Assembly (NCBI RefSeq): GCF_039536745.1
Contig: NZ_BAAAZE010000013.1
Coordinates: 62,001-126,000, forward strand
Reading direction: 5' to 3'
DNA length: 64,000 nt
Origin: Actimicrobium antarcticum
GTDB taxonomy: Bacteria; Pseudomonadota; Gammaproteobacteria; Burkholderiales; Burkholderiaceae_D
Part shown: piece after piece, positions 18,550-27,336 of the stretch
How the letters are laid out: each line of letters begins with the position of its first letter
Position numbering within the stretch: position 1 is the first letter of the stretch
Notes under the pieces: model-generated
Database searches by the model: none
What the model was told of the DNA's origin: nothing
The model's input: the letters and a program-made list of their open reading frames with translations, nothing else
Translations under genes and position numbers: made by a program

Positions 18550-19679
18550 GCGAGATCCGACATGATGATGCGCAACGCGGCGCGGGCGGCATCGGGACGG
18601 CCGAGTGCAAGGGATTTTGATGCCATATCGGCCAGTTTGTCCGGATGCGCAATCAAACTGCGTATCCGGTAATCCAGTGTGGTGGCATCGATGGCTTTCA
18701 GGCCGACGCCCTGTTCCAGCAGAAAGTCGGCATTGCGTTCTTCTTGTCCCGGAATGGGATTGTTGACGATCATTGGCAAGCCCATGGCCAGACATTCCGA
18801 GGTCGTCAGACCGCCCGGTTTGGTGATCGCCAGGTCGGCACAGGCCATCAGTTGCTCGACGTGCGTCGTGAATCCCTGTGCCAGCAGGCGTCCCGGAAAC
18901 TGCGTCGCCAGTGTTTGTAGCGCCTGCAGCAGCAACTGGTTTTTACCGGCCATGACGATCAGCTGAAACTCTGCCGGCAGCCGCAGCAAATGCGCCGCGA
19001 TGGCGTCCAGACTGCCGAGTCCGGCGCCGCCGCCCATCAGCAGGATGGTCAGGCGCGCGGGATCGATGCCATGCTGCGCGGCGCAGTCGGCACGTGAACC
19101 AGGCTGACTGAAGGCCGGCATGATGGGGATGCCGGTGACGTGGATTTTGTCGGCAGCGATGCCGAGCGCTTGCATCCGGAACGCGATTTCGTCGCTGGCC
19201 ACGAAGTAGCCGTGCATGCCCTTCTGTATCCACATCCGGTGCACGTCGAAGTCGGTGACCTGAACCCAGACCGGACATTGCACGCGGCCGCTGGCGATCA
19301 GGCCGGAGAGGATTTCGGCCGGCAGGAAATGGGTACAGATAATCATGTCCGGGCGTCGCGCATCGATCTCGCGCAGCAAGGCACGGGTGCTCAGGCGCTC
19401 GATGCCGCGGCGCAGTTTTTGCAGCGAGCTGTCGGGCTGGGCTTCGTTGGTCACCTGGTACAGATAACCCCACAAGGCCGGGTGCTTGTTCACCAGCGTC
19501 AGGTAAAACTCGGTATATAGCTTGCGGAATGTGCTGGAGACACACTGCATCACATCAAGATGGGTGGCGCTGATCGGCTGGTGTTCCAGCGTGGCTTGCG
19601 CACAGAGCGCTTCGGCTGCGCGCACGTGGCCGGCACCGGCGGAAACGCTCAGAACCAACAGGCCTGTCGGTTTCGTCAT
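18546..19679 (-). CDS. Glycolipid glycosyltransferase, MGDG-synthase family
   Basis: 377 residues. The N-terminal GLLVLSVSAGAGHVRAAEAL with DVMQCVSSTFRKLYTEFYL is the acceptor-binding domain of the monogalactosyldiacylglycerol-synthase family. The C-terminal half has ILLMGGGAGLGSLDAIAAHL and the nucleotide-sugar site ADLAITKPGGLTTSECLAMGLPMIV, ending with a PIPGQEERNADFL loop (GT28/GT-B fold). Such enzymes put a hexose from a UDP-sugar on diacylglycerol at the cytoplasmic face of the inner membrane. Sugar and acceptor cannot be told from sequence. It is followed immediately by the overlapping small membrane protein gene and preceded by the small acidic protein gene with a three-base gap, giving a three-gene operon. 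Confidence 0.83.
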   Translation of the reverse strand: MTKPTGLLVLSVSAGAGHVRAAEALCAQATLEHQPISATHLDVMQCVSSTFRKLYTEFYLTLVNKHPALWGYLYQVTNEAQPDSSLQKLRRGIERLSTRALLREIDARRPDMIICTHFLPAEILSGLIASGRVQCPVWVQVTDFDVHRMWIQKGMHGYFVASDEIAFRMQALGIAADKIHVTGIPIMPAFSQPGSRADCAAQHGIDPARLTILLMGGGAGLGSLDAIAAHLLRLPAEFQLIVMAGKNQLLLQALQTLATQFPGRLLAQGFTTHVEQLMACADLAITKPGGLTTSECLAMGLPMIVNNPIPGQEERNADFLLEQGVGLKAIDATTLDYRIRSLIAHPDKLADMASKSLALGRPDAARAALRIIMSDLA

Positions 19680-19682
19680 CGT

Positions 19683-20045
19683 CTACAGGATGTCGTCGTT
19701 GCCGGCACCGAGGTCGCCGAGGTCACCGAGATCACCAAACAGGGAGTGCCGCGTCTCTTTGCGGCCAAGCACTTTGCGCTGGGCCTGTTCGGGCAGGTCG
19801 GTGAGCATGATGACGTGCTTTTGAATCAGCACATCCACCAGATCCTCGACCACGCGGATCATCGCGCTGTCGAGGCTGGCGAGGACGTCGCGCGGATCGC
19901 TGCTGCCGGTGGCCGGAACGCCATCGAGCGCCAGGAATATCTGCACGTCGGGATGGTCGGCAAAAAGACGCTCGGTGTCGGGGGCGGGCGCATCGCGAAA
20001 CAGGGCAATCACGCTGCCGGTGGCATCACGTTGAATATAGGGCAT
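19683..20045 (-). CDS. Conserved small acidic protein of unknown function
   Basis: 120 residues starting MPYIQRDATGSVIALFRDAP, with a helical central part (SLDSAMIRVVEDLVDVLIQ, then TDLPEQAQRKVLGRK) and a C-terminal tail of three GDL repeats. Homologues in betaproteobacteria have often carried a tryptophan-synthase-beta-like label, but nothing here resembles TrpB: it is far too short and has no PLP lysine motif. It is first in the minus-strand operon with the glycosyltransferase and is divergent from the LuxR-type regulator. Confidence 0.75.
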   Translation of the reverse strand: MPYIQRDATGSVIALFRDAPAPDTERLFADHPDVQIFLALDGVPATGSSDPRDVLASLDSAMIRVVEDLVDVLIQKHVIMLTDLPEQAQRKVLGRKETRHSLFGDLGDLGDLGAGNDDIL

Positions 20046-20109
20046 GGCGAACCGTTAGTGGGGTTGGTATTGGTTGGGCTGAAACTACAATGGCTATTCC
20101 AAATCCGGT

Positions 20110-20796
20110 ATGTTAAAAAAGCACATCGTTGCCAAAGTTGATATGCCCATGCTTGTGTTGCTCTCGGACTCCGCTGCCATCATAGCCAGATTTCATGACA
20201 CGCTGATGGAAAAAGGCGTGGTGAACGTGATTGATTCGCCGTCGGCGTTGTGGCAGCGCCTGTCTGGCGTAGCGCCAGGATTGATCGTGCTCGATCTCGG
20301 TCTGTCCTCGCTCGACGCGGCGTTTGCCCTGTCCGAAATCCGCCGCCTGTCACCCGCCTCCAAAGTGCTGGTGCTGCAGGATGACTTTTCGACCAGTGCG
20401 GAGCTGGCATTGCTGGGCGCCGGTGTGGCTGGTTGCTGCAGCGCCAGGCTCACGCATGACACCATCATTCGCATCATCGACATGGTGCTCGACGGCGGCG
20501 TCTGGATTTCGCATGCGGTGATGCCGCTGTTGCTGCAGCAAATGCAGGAACGCGGCACGCTGTCTGCGCCGGTGCCGGTGCCGGTCGCGGCACCTGTTCA
20601 CGGCGAACGTCTGATCAACCTGACGCCGCGTGAACGGCAGATTGCCCGGCTGATCGGTAGCGGCGTCAGCAACAAGCTGATCGCGCGCGAACTCAGCATC
20701 ACGGACCGCACGGTCAAGGCACATCTCGGCGCGATCTTTCAGAAGCTGGGACTGTCGGACCGTTTGCAGCTGGCGTTGTTTGTCACCGGAAAATAG
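20110..20796 (+). CDS. LuxR/FixJ-type response regulator next to the adhesin gene
   Basis: 228 residues. An N-terminal receiver-like domain (about 12-130) has the phosphoacceptor position in LIVLDLGL (Asp62), but the usual lysine after strand 5 is replaced (GCCSARLT), so phosphorylation control may be altered. A Pro-rich linker leads to the C-terminal GerE-type helix-turn-helix: LTPRERQIARLIGSGVSNKL and ELSITDRTVKAHLGAIFQKL. ATG at 20110 lacks a clear ribosome site; ATG at 20143 (MPMLVLL) is an alternative that still keeps the receiver. Position 150 bases ahead of the adhesin suggests it regulates that gene; direct evidence is lacking. Confidence 0.85.
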   Translation: MLKKHIVAKVDMPMLVLLSDSAAIIARFHDTLMEKGVVNVIDSPSALWQRLSGVAPGLIVLDLGLSSLDAAFALSEIRRLSPASKVLVLQDDFSTSAELALLGAGVAGCCSARLTHDTIIRIIDMVLDGGVWISHAVMPLLLQQMQERGTLSAPVPVPVAAPVHGERLINLTPRERQIARLIGSGVSNKLIARELSITDRTVKAHLGAIFQKLGLSDRLQLALFVTGK

Positions 20797-20849
20797 CGCC
20801 AGCTAAGGCCCGGATCGGCACGGCACGCTGGTACCGCTATCTGTGCAGG

Positions 20850-20880
20850 TTGACCGTCTAGTACTTTAGGCCAATAGCTA
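20850..20880 (+). promoter_or_regulatory. Possible promoter of the adhesin gene
   Basis: TTGACC at 20850 and TAGCTA at 20875 are spaced by 19 bases, longer than ideal, and lie about 65 bases before the adhesin ATG. The suboptimal spacing would fit a regulated promoter, for example by the LuxR-type protein encoded upstream. Confidence 0.35.
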
Positions 20881-20943
20881 ACCCGCTCTGGTTCGCTATC
20901 ATCATCCCACTCGTCACCACCTCGTCACTTTCCCGGGATCGCC

Positions 20944-23900
20944 ATGGCCACTACCTCACCTACCTCCGCTACCTCCGTCAAACCCGTTGCCAATGCCGGC
21001 AAAGCAGGTGCCATTGGCATCGTCAAACTGGTTGTCGGTGTCGTCACTGCAACGGACCAGAGCGGTGTCCAGCGCGTCCTGAGCGAAGGAGATCGTGTCA
21101 ACGCCAATGACGTGATCCAGACGTCCGCAGCCGGTGCGGTCGACATCCAGTTCGCCGACAATACCCATCTTGACCTCGGCCGTTCCTCGCAGATCGCGCT
21201 CGACAGCACCGTGTTCGATCCGCGTCAGGCGTCGACCGACCAGGCTGACGTCGCCGCGATTCAGGCCGCGATCGCGGCCGGTGCCGATCCGACCACGCTG
21301 GTACCGGCGACTGCCGCCGGCGCAGGTGGTGCAGGCGATGAGGGCGGCAGCAGTTTCGTGGTGGTCGACCAGAACGCGGCACGCGGCAATGTCACCAGCG
21401 GTTTTGACACGGCAGGTGCGTTTGCGCCGCCACCGGTCGTCTTGCTGGATCAGATCGCCCAGCCGCAGCCTGCGGGAGAAGTTCCGCCCGAGCAGATTGT
21501 TCCGCCAGCTCCGCCAGCGACACCGCCTGCGGTTGTGGCCGACAGCTTCAGCACGCCGGAAGATACGGTACTGACGGGCTCCGTGGCTGCCAACGATACG
21601 CCCGGTTCGGCGGGCGGCAACGTCTGGTCACTCGACACCGGTGCTGCCAACGGTACCGTCGTGGTCAATCCGGATGGGTCGTTTTCCTACACGCCCAATG
21701 CCAACTTCAATGGTCCCGACAGTTTTACGTACACGCTGACTGACGCTGACGGGAATAGCAGTTCGGCGACCGTCAATGTGGGCGTCACGCCAGTCAATGA
21801 TCCGCCGGTGGCCGTTGTCGATGCCGCGACGACCAGTGAAGACACGGCCATCACCATTACCGCCGCCACCCTGCTGGCCAACGATACCGATGTCGATGGC
21901 AATCCGCTGAGCATTATTTCGGTACAGGGCGGTGTCAATGGTACGGTTGCGCTGGTCGATGGCGCTGTCGTGTTCACGCCTGCCGGCAACTACAACGGTC
22001 CGGCCTCGTTCACGTACACCATCAGCGATGGTCAGGGTGGCACGTCGACGGCGACCGTCAACGTGGGCGTCCCGCCAGTCAATGATCCGCCGGTGGCCGT
22101 TGCCGATGCCGCGACGACCAGTGAAGACACGGCCATCACCATTACCGCCGCCACCCTGCTGGCCAACGATACCGATGTCGATGGCAATCCGCTGAGCATT
22201 ATTTCGGTACAGAACGGTGTCAATGGCACGGTTACGCTGGTCGATGGCGCTGTCGTGTTCACGCCTGCCACCAACTACAACGGTCCTGCCTCGTTCACGT
22301 ACACCATCAGCGATGGCCAGGGTGGCACGTCCACCGCGACCGTCAACGTCGGTGTCACGCCGGTCAACGATCCGCCGGTGGCCGTTGCCGATGCCGCGAC
22401 GACCAGTGAAGACACGGCCATCACGCTCACAGCGGCCACCCTGCTGGCCAACGACACCGATGTCGATGGCAATCCGCTGAGCATTATTTCGGTACAGGGC
22501 GGTGTCAATGGTACGGTTGCGCTGGTCGATGGCGCTGTCGTGTTCACGCCTGCCGCCAACTACAACGGTCCGGCCTCGTTCACGTACACCATCAGCGATG
22601 GCCAGGGTGGCACGTCGACGGCGACCGTCAACGTGGGCGTCACGCCAGTCAATGATCCGCCGGTGGCCGTTGCCGATGCCGCGACGACCAGTGAAGACAC
22701 GGCCATCACCATTACCGCCGCCACCCTGCTGGCCAACGATACCGATGTCGATGGCAATCCGCTGAGCATTATTTCGGTACAGGGCGGTGTCAATGGCACG
22801 GTTGCGCTGGTCGATGGCGCTGTCGTGTTCACGCCTGCCACCAACTACAACGGTCCGGCCTCGTTCACGTACACCATCAGCGATGGCCAGGGTGGCACGT
22901 CGACGGCGACCGTCAATGTTGGTGTCACGCCGGTCAACGATCCGCCGGTGGCCGTTGCCGATGCCGCGACGACCAGTGAAGACACGGCCATCACACTCAC
23001 AGCGGCCAGCCTGCTGGCCAACGACACCGATGTCGATGGCAATCCGCTGAGCATTATTTCGGTACAGAACGGTGTCAATGGCACGGTTACGCTGGTCGAT
23101 GGCGCTGTCGTGTTCACGCCTGCCACCAACTACAACGGTCCTGCCTCGTTCACGTACACCATCAGCGATGGTCAGGGTGGCACGTCCACCGCGACCGTCA
23201 ACGTCGGTGTTACCCCGGTTAATGATTTACCCATCGGTGTCAAGGATCAGTACAGCGTCACCGCCGGCAGCACACTGAGCGTGACGAACAGTAATGGCGT
23301 GCTGAAGAATGACAGTGACATCGAGACGCCTCGCTCTGCCCTGACGGCGGTGCTGGAGAATAATGTCAGGCATGGCACGCTGACGCTCGCTGCCGATGGG
23401 TCGTTCGTCTACAAGCCAGCCAGCGGCTATGCCGGTACGGATAGCTTCACTTACCGCGTCAACGACGGAAGCGCCAACAGCGATCGGCCGGTCACGGTCA
23501 CGCTGTCAGTCGATCCGCTGGTTGCGGCAAGCAGCGCCACGGTGGTCGGTACCGAAGACACGTCCCTGAGCATCATCCTGACCGGTAGTGAAACCGGCAG
23601 TCATGTCAGCAGTTTTGTGATCAAGTCATTGCCGCTGGATGGCCTGCTATTCCTGGCCAATGGCACCGCGGTCACTGTAGGCATGAAGATCACTGCGTTG
23701 GCGGACCATGCCACGCTGGTATTCAAGCCGGACGCCAATGAGTCCGGTGGTGACAAGTATTCGACGGCGGGTGTTGGTGACCAGCACGCGACGTATGCCC
23801 AATTCACGTATGTCGCGAACGGCGTGACCGATGCCAGTGCGCCGGCCACGATCAGCGTCAACATCACGCCAGTCGCAGATGCAGTGGCGCTGCAGGTTGG

Positions 23901-25092
23901 TCCGCCATCGGTTCTGTCCCATACCGATAGCTTCGATACCGGTACGGCACCCGGCTGGATTGCCAGCAATACCAACACTGGGGCGACCGGTGCCATCGAA
24001 ATCCTGAGCGAAAAAACGTACGGCGGTACCTCGACCACAAACCTGGTGCTCGAAGTCGAATCCACTGCGGGGATCAACTCGCTGCACCAGGCCTTCGACA
24101 CCAACAAGGGCGCTGTCTATCAGCTCGATCTCGATTTTTCTACCCGCAGCAACGCCGTCGGCGCTGACAGTACGCTGCAAGTCCTGGTCAATGGCGAAGT
24201 CATCGGCACGCTGGCCGGCGGCGCAACATTCGGTTTCGCGCATCATGCTTTTGCATTTGTGGGCACTGGCGGGGCCGACGTGGTGGAGTTCCGTGCGCTC
24301 GATGGACAGGTCAACACGCTCGGCGGCCTGCTCGACAACATTGTCCTGAAACAGGTGGCCAATGCCTACGAGGGACAGGCTGCGTTATTGCCCTCCGTTG
24401 CCGCGACATTCGGCGACACGCTGGACCATAGCGAACATCATTCGATCCAGCTCAGTGGACTGACGACCGGTGCCGTGGTGTCGGACGGCGTGCATCAATT
24501 TTCAGCGACGGCGGATTTGCATACGCTGGAGGTTTTCAATGGCGACAACCTGGCGGGCAACTGGAATCTGAATAACCTCTCGGTCACCGCACCAACGGGT
24601 TCGAGCGGCATCATGAACGTGACGATGACGGCTGCGGCGACAGAAACATCCACCACGCCGGGCACGCTGGCTACCCATGAATTTTCATTGAATTACGCCA
24701 CGGTGGCCAATGACATCATCAACGGCAACCCGGGTGACGAGATTCTCGGCGCCACGCTCGCCAGCGACACCTTCGTCTACAAGACCGGTGACTTGCAGGG
24801 CACGGTCATCGGCGATCACATCACCGGCTTTCAGGTCGGGACTGCCCCGACTGTCGGCGATGTGCTCGATATCAGCGATCTGCTCTCGGGCGCGGGCGTC
24901 AAGCATGCCGACTTTGCCGGGCACGAAGCAGACTTCCTGAAGGTCGATATCGTCGGTGGCAACACCACGATTCATATCGATCTGGATGGACCCGGAGCCG
25001 CACCGGTGGCCGCGGTGCCGCTGGTGACACTCGACGGTGTCGGTGCGACTCTCGACAGTTTGCTGGGAAATCATCAGATCCATGGCGTCTGA
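20944..25092 (+). CDS. LapA-like surface adhesin with retention module and type I secretion signal
   Basis: 1382 residues, low in cysteine and acidic. In order: retention module (about 20-135) with GIVKLVVGVVTATDQSGVQR, the FADNTHLDLGRSSQIALD segment and a TAAG site at 123-126; a Pro-rich linker; one divergent cadherin/VCBS-like domain (about 198-283); five near-identical 95-residue tandem repeats (284-758); two or three diverged repeats; a DUF642/lectin-like beta domain around 990-1140 (SFDTGTAPGWIASNT, then LVLEVESTAG); and a C-terminal type I secretion domain (VGDVLDISDLLSGAG, TTIHIDLDG). It should be exported through an ABC-MFP-TolC channel and held in the outer membrane until LapG cuts it. 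The TolC, LapG and LapD partners follow. At about 140 kDa it is much smaller than Pseudomonas LapA. Confidence 0.9.
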   Translation: MATTSPTSATSVKPVANAGKAGAIGIVKLVVGVVTATDQSGVQRVLSEGDRVNANDVIQTSAAGAVDIQFADNTHLDLGRSSQIALDSTVFDPRQASTDQADVAAIQAAIAAGADPTTLVPATAAGAGGAGDEGGSSFVVVDQNAARGNVTSGFDTAGAFAPPPVVLLDQIAQPQPAGEVPPEQIVPPAPPATPPAVVADSFSTPEDTVLTGSVAANDTPGSAGGNVWSLDTGAANGTVVVNPDGSFSYTPNANFNGPDSFTYTLTDADGNSSSATVNVGVTPVNDPPVAVVDAATTSEDTAITITAATLLANDTDVDGNPLSIISVQGGVNGTVALVDGAVVFTPAGNYNGPASFTYTISDGQGGTSTATVNVGVPPVNDPPVAVADAATTSEDTAITITAATLLANDTDVDGNPLSIISVQNGVNGTVTLVDGAVVFTPATNYNGPASFTYTISDGQGGTSTATVNVGVTPVNDPPVAVADAATTSEDTAITLTAATLLANDTDVDGNPLSIISVQGGVNGTVALVDGAVVFTPAANYNGPASFTYTISDGQGGTSTATVNVGVTPVNDPPVAVADAATTSEDTAITITAATLLANDTDVDGNPLSIISVQGGVNGTVALVDGAVVFTPATNYNGPASFTYTISDGQGGTSTATVNVGVTPVNDPPVAVADAATTSEDTAITLTAASLLANDTDVDGNPLSIISVQNGVNGTVTLVDGAVVFTPATNYNGPASFTYTISDGQGGTSTATVNVGVTPVNDLPIGVKDQYSVTAGSTLSVTNSNGVLKNDSDIETPRSALTAVLENNVRHGTLTLAADGSFVYKPASGYAGTDSFTYRVNDGSANSDRPVTVTLSVDPLVAASSATVVGTEDTSLSIILTGSETGSHVSSFVIKSLPLDGLLFLANGTAVTVGMKITALADHATLVFKPDANESGGDKYSTAGVGDQHATYAQFTYVANGVTDASAPATISVNITPVADAVALQVGPPSVLSHTDSFDTGTAPGWIASNTNTGATGAIEILSEKTYGGTSTTNLVLEVESTAGINSLHQAFDTNKGAVYQLDLDFSTRSNAVGADSTLQVLVNGEVIGTLAGGATFGFAHHAFAFVGTGGADVVEFRALDGQVNTLGGLLDNIVLKQVANAYEGQAALLPSVAATFGDTLDHSEHHSIQLSGLTTGAVVSDGVHQFSATADLHTLEVFNGDNLAGNWNLNNLSVTAPTGSSGIMNVTMTAAATETSTTPGTLATHEFSLNYATVANDIINGNPGDEILGATLASDTFVYKTGDLQGTVIGDHITGFQVGTAPTVGDVLDISDLLSGAGVKHADFAGHEADFLKVDIVGGNTTIHIDLDGPGAAPVAAVPLVTLDGVGATLDSLLGNHQIHGV
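21310..21321 (+). other. Predicted LapG cleavage site (TAAG) in the adhesin retention module
   Basis: Codons 123-126 encode Thr-Ala-Ala-Gly right after the retention module. In Pseudomonas LapA and Shewanella BpfA the periplasmic protease cuts between the two alanines of the same tetrapeptide at a similar distance from the N-terminus. Similar tetrapeptides at 61-64 (SAAG) and 110-113 (IAAG) are weaker candidates. Confidence 0.75.
21793..23217 (+). repeat. Five tandem 285-bp repeats inside the adhesin gene
   Basis: Units begin at 21793, 22078, 22363, 22648 and 22933 with codons for VNDPPVAV and contain SEDTAIT and LLANDTDVDGNPLSIISVQ. They differ by only a few substitutions. Variants are shared in a mosaic: QGG/VAL in units 1, 3 and 4 against QNG/VTL in units 2 and 5, and ITLT in 3 and 5. 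Each unit encodes one extracellular Ig/cadherin-like domain. Confidence 0.95.
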
Positions 25093-25468
25093 TCCTGCCA
25101 TGAGTGCCAACAACGATGGGCCATTGCAAGGCGGCGCAAGTGAGTTATTGCCGGCTGATCTGCTATCGGAAAATAGCGTCTCGCTGCCGGTGTTCGATAC
25201 GGACAATCTGCTTGTTCCGGTCGCAGCCGGGATCAGCGCCGGCAGCGCGCTGCACCTGGCGGACCTGCTCGACGCGGGCGGCGGTTTATCCGGTGAGGGC
25301 GGCTTTCTGGTCTTTGATCACCAGAGCCTGCCCGGCACGACCATCGTGCGCGTCATGCTGGAAGACGCTGCCCATCACCAGTTGTTCGAGATCGGTACGC
25401 TGGCCGGCTGCGGACCCGATCTCAATGGCCTGCTCGGTCTGATTTCACCGGATGCCGGTCTGGCTTGA
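25082..25468 (+). CDS. Small protein resembling a type I secretion C-terminal domain
   Basis: 128 residues from ATG at 25082, which overlaps the end of the adhesin gene in another frame; ATG at 25100 would give 122 residues. No signal peptide or membrane helix. The middle and end (LHLADLLDAGG, FLVFDHQ, GTTIVRVMLED, LFEIGTLAG and DLNGLLGL) follow the order of the adhesin's own secretion domain (LDISDLLSGAG, FLKVDIV, NTTIHIDLDG, LVTLDGVG and LDSLLGN). It may be a duplicated or split-off secretion domain, or a small partner exported through the same channel. No ribosome site is obvious, so translation may depend on coupling to the adhesin. A terminator lies 20 bases downstream. Confidence 0.65.
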   Translation: MASDPAMSANNDGPLQGGASELLPADLLSENSVSLPVFDTDNLLVPVAAGISAGSALHLADLLDAGGGLSGEGGFLVFDHQSLPGTTIVRVMLEDAAHHQLFEIGTLAGCGPDLNGLLGLISPDAGLA

Positions 25469-25489
25469 TGCTGCCAACTGCCGTACCTG

Positions 25490-25524
25490 AAGCACACCGA
25501 TACTGCATGGGTGTGCTTTTTCAT
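25490..25524 (+). terminator. Rho-independent terminator after the adhesin unit
   Basis: AGCACACC and GGTGTGCT pair around a ten-base loop and are followed by a T-rich run. It should end the adhesin message before the TolC-lapG-lapD genes, which then need their own promoter. Confidence 0.82.
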
Positions 25525-25803
25525 TTTGGCGCGCCGAATCAACGACCGCAACCTCTGCGATGTCAGTCGCCGATTTCACTGGATCAAATCTGTCAACTGT
25601 TCTGGTACGCAGTGCAAAAAAAAATGAGCATTTTGTCTACAAAAAAGCGGATTTGATGCGCCTGCACCATTTCTATTAAAAAAAACATCTGATATATTTG
25701 CCGACGACCTGCCAACTGTAAAAGACTAACGATTCCATAATTAGCAATTCAGCTGGTTTTTTTGTAGCCGTTGTTTCACCCTTTCGGAAGGTGAGTACCC
25801 CCC
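25525..25803 (+). promoter_or_regulatory. AT-rich leader upstream of the TolC-like gene
   Basis: This is markedly more AT-rich than its surroundings (several A and T runs around 25615-25760), as expected of a promoter and regulatory region. GATATATTTG near 25691 is a possible -10. A strong GGAAGGTGAG ribosome site precedes the ATG at 25804. No specific operator was identified. Confidence 0.4.
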
Positions 25804-27171
25804 ATGTCCCCTGTCACCCGCATGTCGTTTTCCACACTCCTCCTCGCCGCCGGATTTGTTCTGGCCGGACCTGCCTCTGCCCAATCGCTGAAGGCCGCCG
25901 TCGAGCAGACTTTGCGCACCAATCCCGATGTACTGGCCGATGCCAGCCGGCGTCTGTCGACCGACCAGGCGCTACGGGCCGCGCGCGGTGGTTTTTTGCC
26001 GAAAGTGGATCTGGCGCTGGGTGTGGGCCGCGAGTGGAGCGATAACGTCACCACGCGCGCAGCAGGCGGCACATCGCTGCTGACGCGTAACGAGGCGTCG
26101 CTGACGCTGAACCAGATGCTGTTTGATGGCGACCAGGTGCAAAGCGAAGTCGACCGGAATCAGGCACGGGTGGTGTCGGCTGCCAACCGTGTTGGCGGCA
26201 CCTCGGAGCAAACCGCGTTGCGTGCCATCGAGGCGTATCTGGAAGTGCTGCGTAACCGCGACCTGGTGGTACTCACCAGTGCCAATGCCGACGTGCACCT
26301 GCGCACCTTCGACCAGATCAAGATCCGCAGCGACAGTGGTGTCGGACGCAAGGCGGATCTCGAACAGATCAGCGCGCGCCAGGGCCTGGCAAAAGCCAAC
26401 CTGACTTCCGCCGAAGCGAATTTGCGCGATGCCGAAATCAACTTCCTGCGTATCGTCGGGGTAGCGCCAGTCAATCTCACGAAAGTCGACGGGCCGGCTG
26501 CCAGCCTGATCCCGCCATCGCTGGAGACCGCATTGCAAAGCGCGCTCGACAATCACCCGACCCTGAAATCCGCCCGTGCCGACTTCGATGCGGCGAACGC
26601 GCAAATCATGGGCGCCAAATCCACCATGGCACCGCGGCTCGACCTGCAACTCGGTGCAACGATGAACCGCGACGTCAGTGGTGTGCCGGGTCCCACGGAC
26701 GATCGCTTTGCGATGCTGCGATTACGCTGGAATCTGTACAACGGCGGCTCGGATACGGCGCGCGTCAACGAAACCGTGGCGCTGTCCGGCGAAGCCCGTG
26801 AGATCATGAACCGCACCCAGCGCCAGGTCGATCAGAGCACGCGCTTGTCCTGGAATGCGATGACCTCGGCACAGATTCGTTTGCCGTCACTGCGCCAGCA
26901 TGCCGAATCCAGCGCGCTCACGCGTGATGCATATACGAAACAATTCAGCATAGGTCAGCGTACACTGCTGGACATGCTGGACGCAGAAAACGAGACTTAC
27001 ACGGCAGCGTCGAATTTCCTCAACGGCCAGTATCTGGAAGTGTTTGCCAAGTACCGCCTTTTGGCGGACATGGGGCAGCTGCTCAGTGCATTGGGTGTGG
27101 CGCCGGTGGCCGAGAGCGTGGTGGTGCTGAATTCATCCAGCGCTTCCGACGCTTCCAGCGCAGGCAAATAA
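25804..27171 (+). CDS. TolC-family outer-membrane channel of the adhesin secretion system
   Basis: 455 residues. A signal peptide (about 1-26, ending PASAQS) is followed by SLKAAVEQTLRTNPDVLADA and two halves of the OEP repeat rich in long helices. The second half has NHPTLKSARADFDAANAQIM and LRWNLYNGGSDTARVNE, and the protein ends with the conserved SIGQRTLLDMLDAENETYTA. These are the landmarks of TolC/LapE trimers that bridge the periplasm and outer membrane for type I export. It lies between the adhesin and lapG, so it most likely exports the adhesin. The matching ABC ATPase and membrane fusion protein are not in the window. Confidence 0.9.
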   Translation: MSPVTRMSFSTLLLAAGFVLAGPASAQSLKAAVEQTLRTNPDVLADASRRLSTDQALRAARGGFLPKVDLALGVGREWSDNVTTRAAGGTSLLTRNEASLTLNQMLFDGDQVQSEVDRNQARVVSAANRVGGTSEQTALRAIEAYLEVLRNRDLVVLTSANADVHLRTFDQIKIRSDSGVGRKADLEQISARQGLAKANLTSAEANLRDAEINFLRIVGVAPVNLTKVDGPAASLIPPSLETALQSALDNHPTLKSARADFDAANAQIMGAKSTMAPRLDLQLGATMNRDVSGVPGPTDDRFAMLRLRWNLYNGGSDTARVNETVALSGEAREIMNRTQRQVDQSTRLSWNAMTSAQIRLPSLRQHAESSALTRDAYTKQFSIGQRTLLDMLDAENETYTAASNFLNGQYLEVFAKYRLLADMGQLLSALGVAPVAESVVVLNSSSASDASSAGK

Positions 27172-27336
27172 ATCGGGGCAGGCCGCTGGCGCTGCCCCGA
27201 CCGAGGGCAGGGTGATTTTTTTACAGGGCAGGCCGCATGCACGATAGCATTTTCGTCACTGTCTTCAGGCTGTCCATCCCGGCTGCTGCCGGGAGTCTCT
27301 CCCTTTTCTTTTCCACGTCTTCTTTTGCGTTGCACG

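Noticed and set aside
18037..18672. Plus-strand frame of 211 codons at the end of astE
   Set aside because: It lies opposite the small membrane protein gene, whose hydrophobic pattern and ATGA overlap with the glycosyltransferase are convincing.
19683..20045. Tryptophan synthase beta chain
   Set aside because: A label seen on homologues; the protein is 120 residues, lacks the PLP lysine motif and is not near trp genes.
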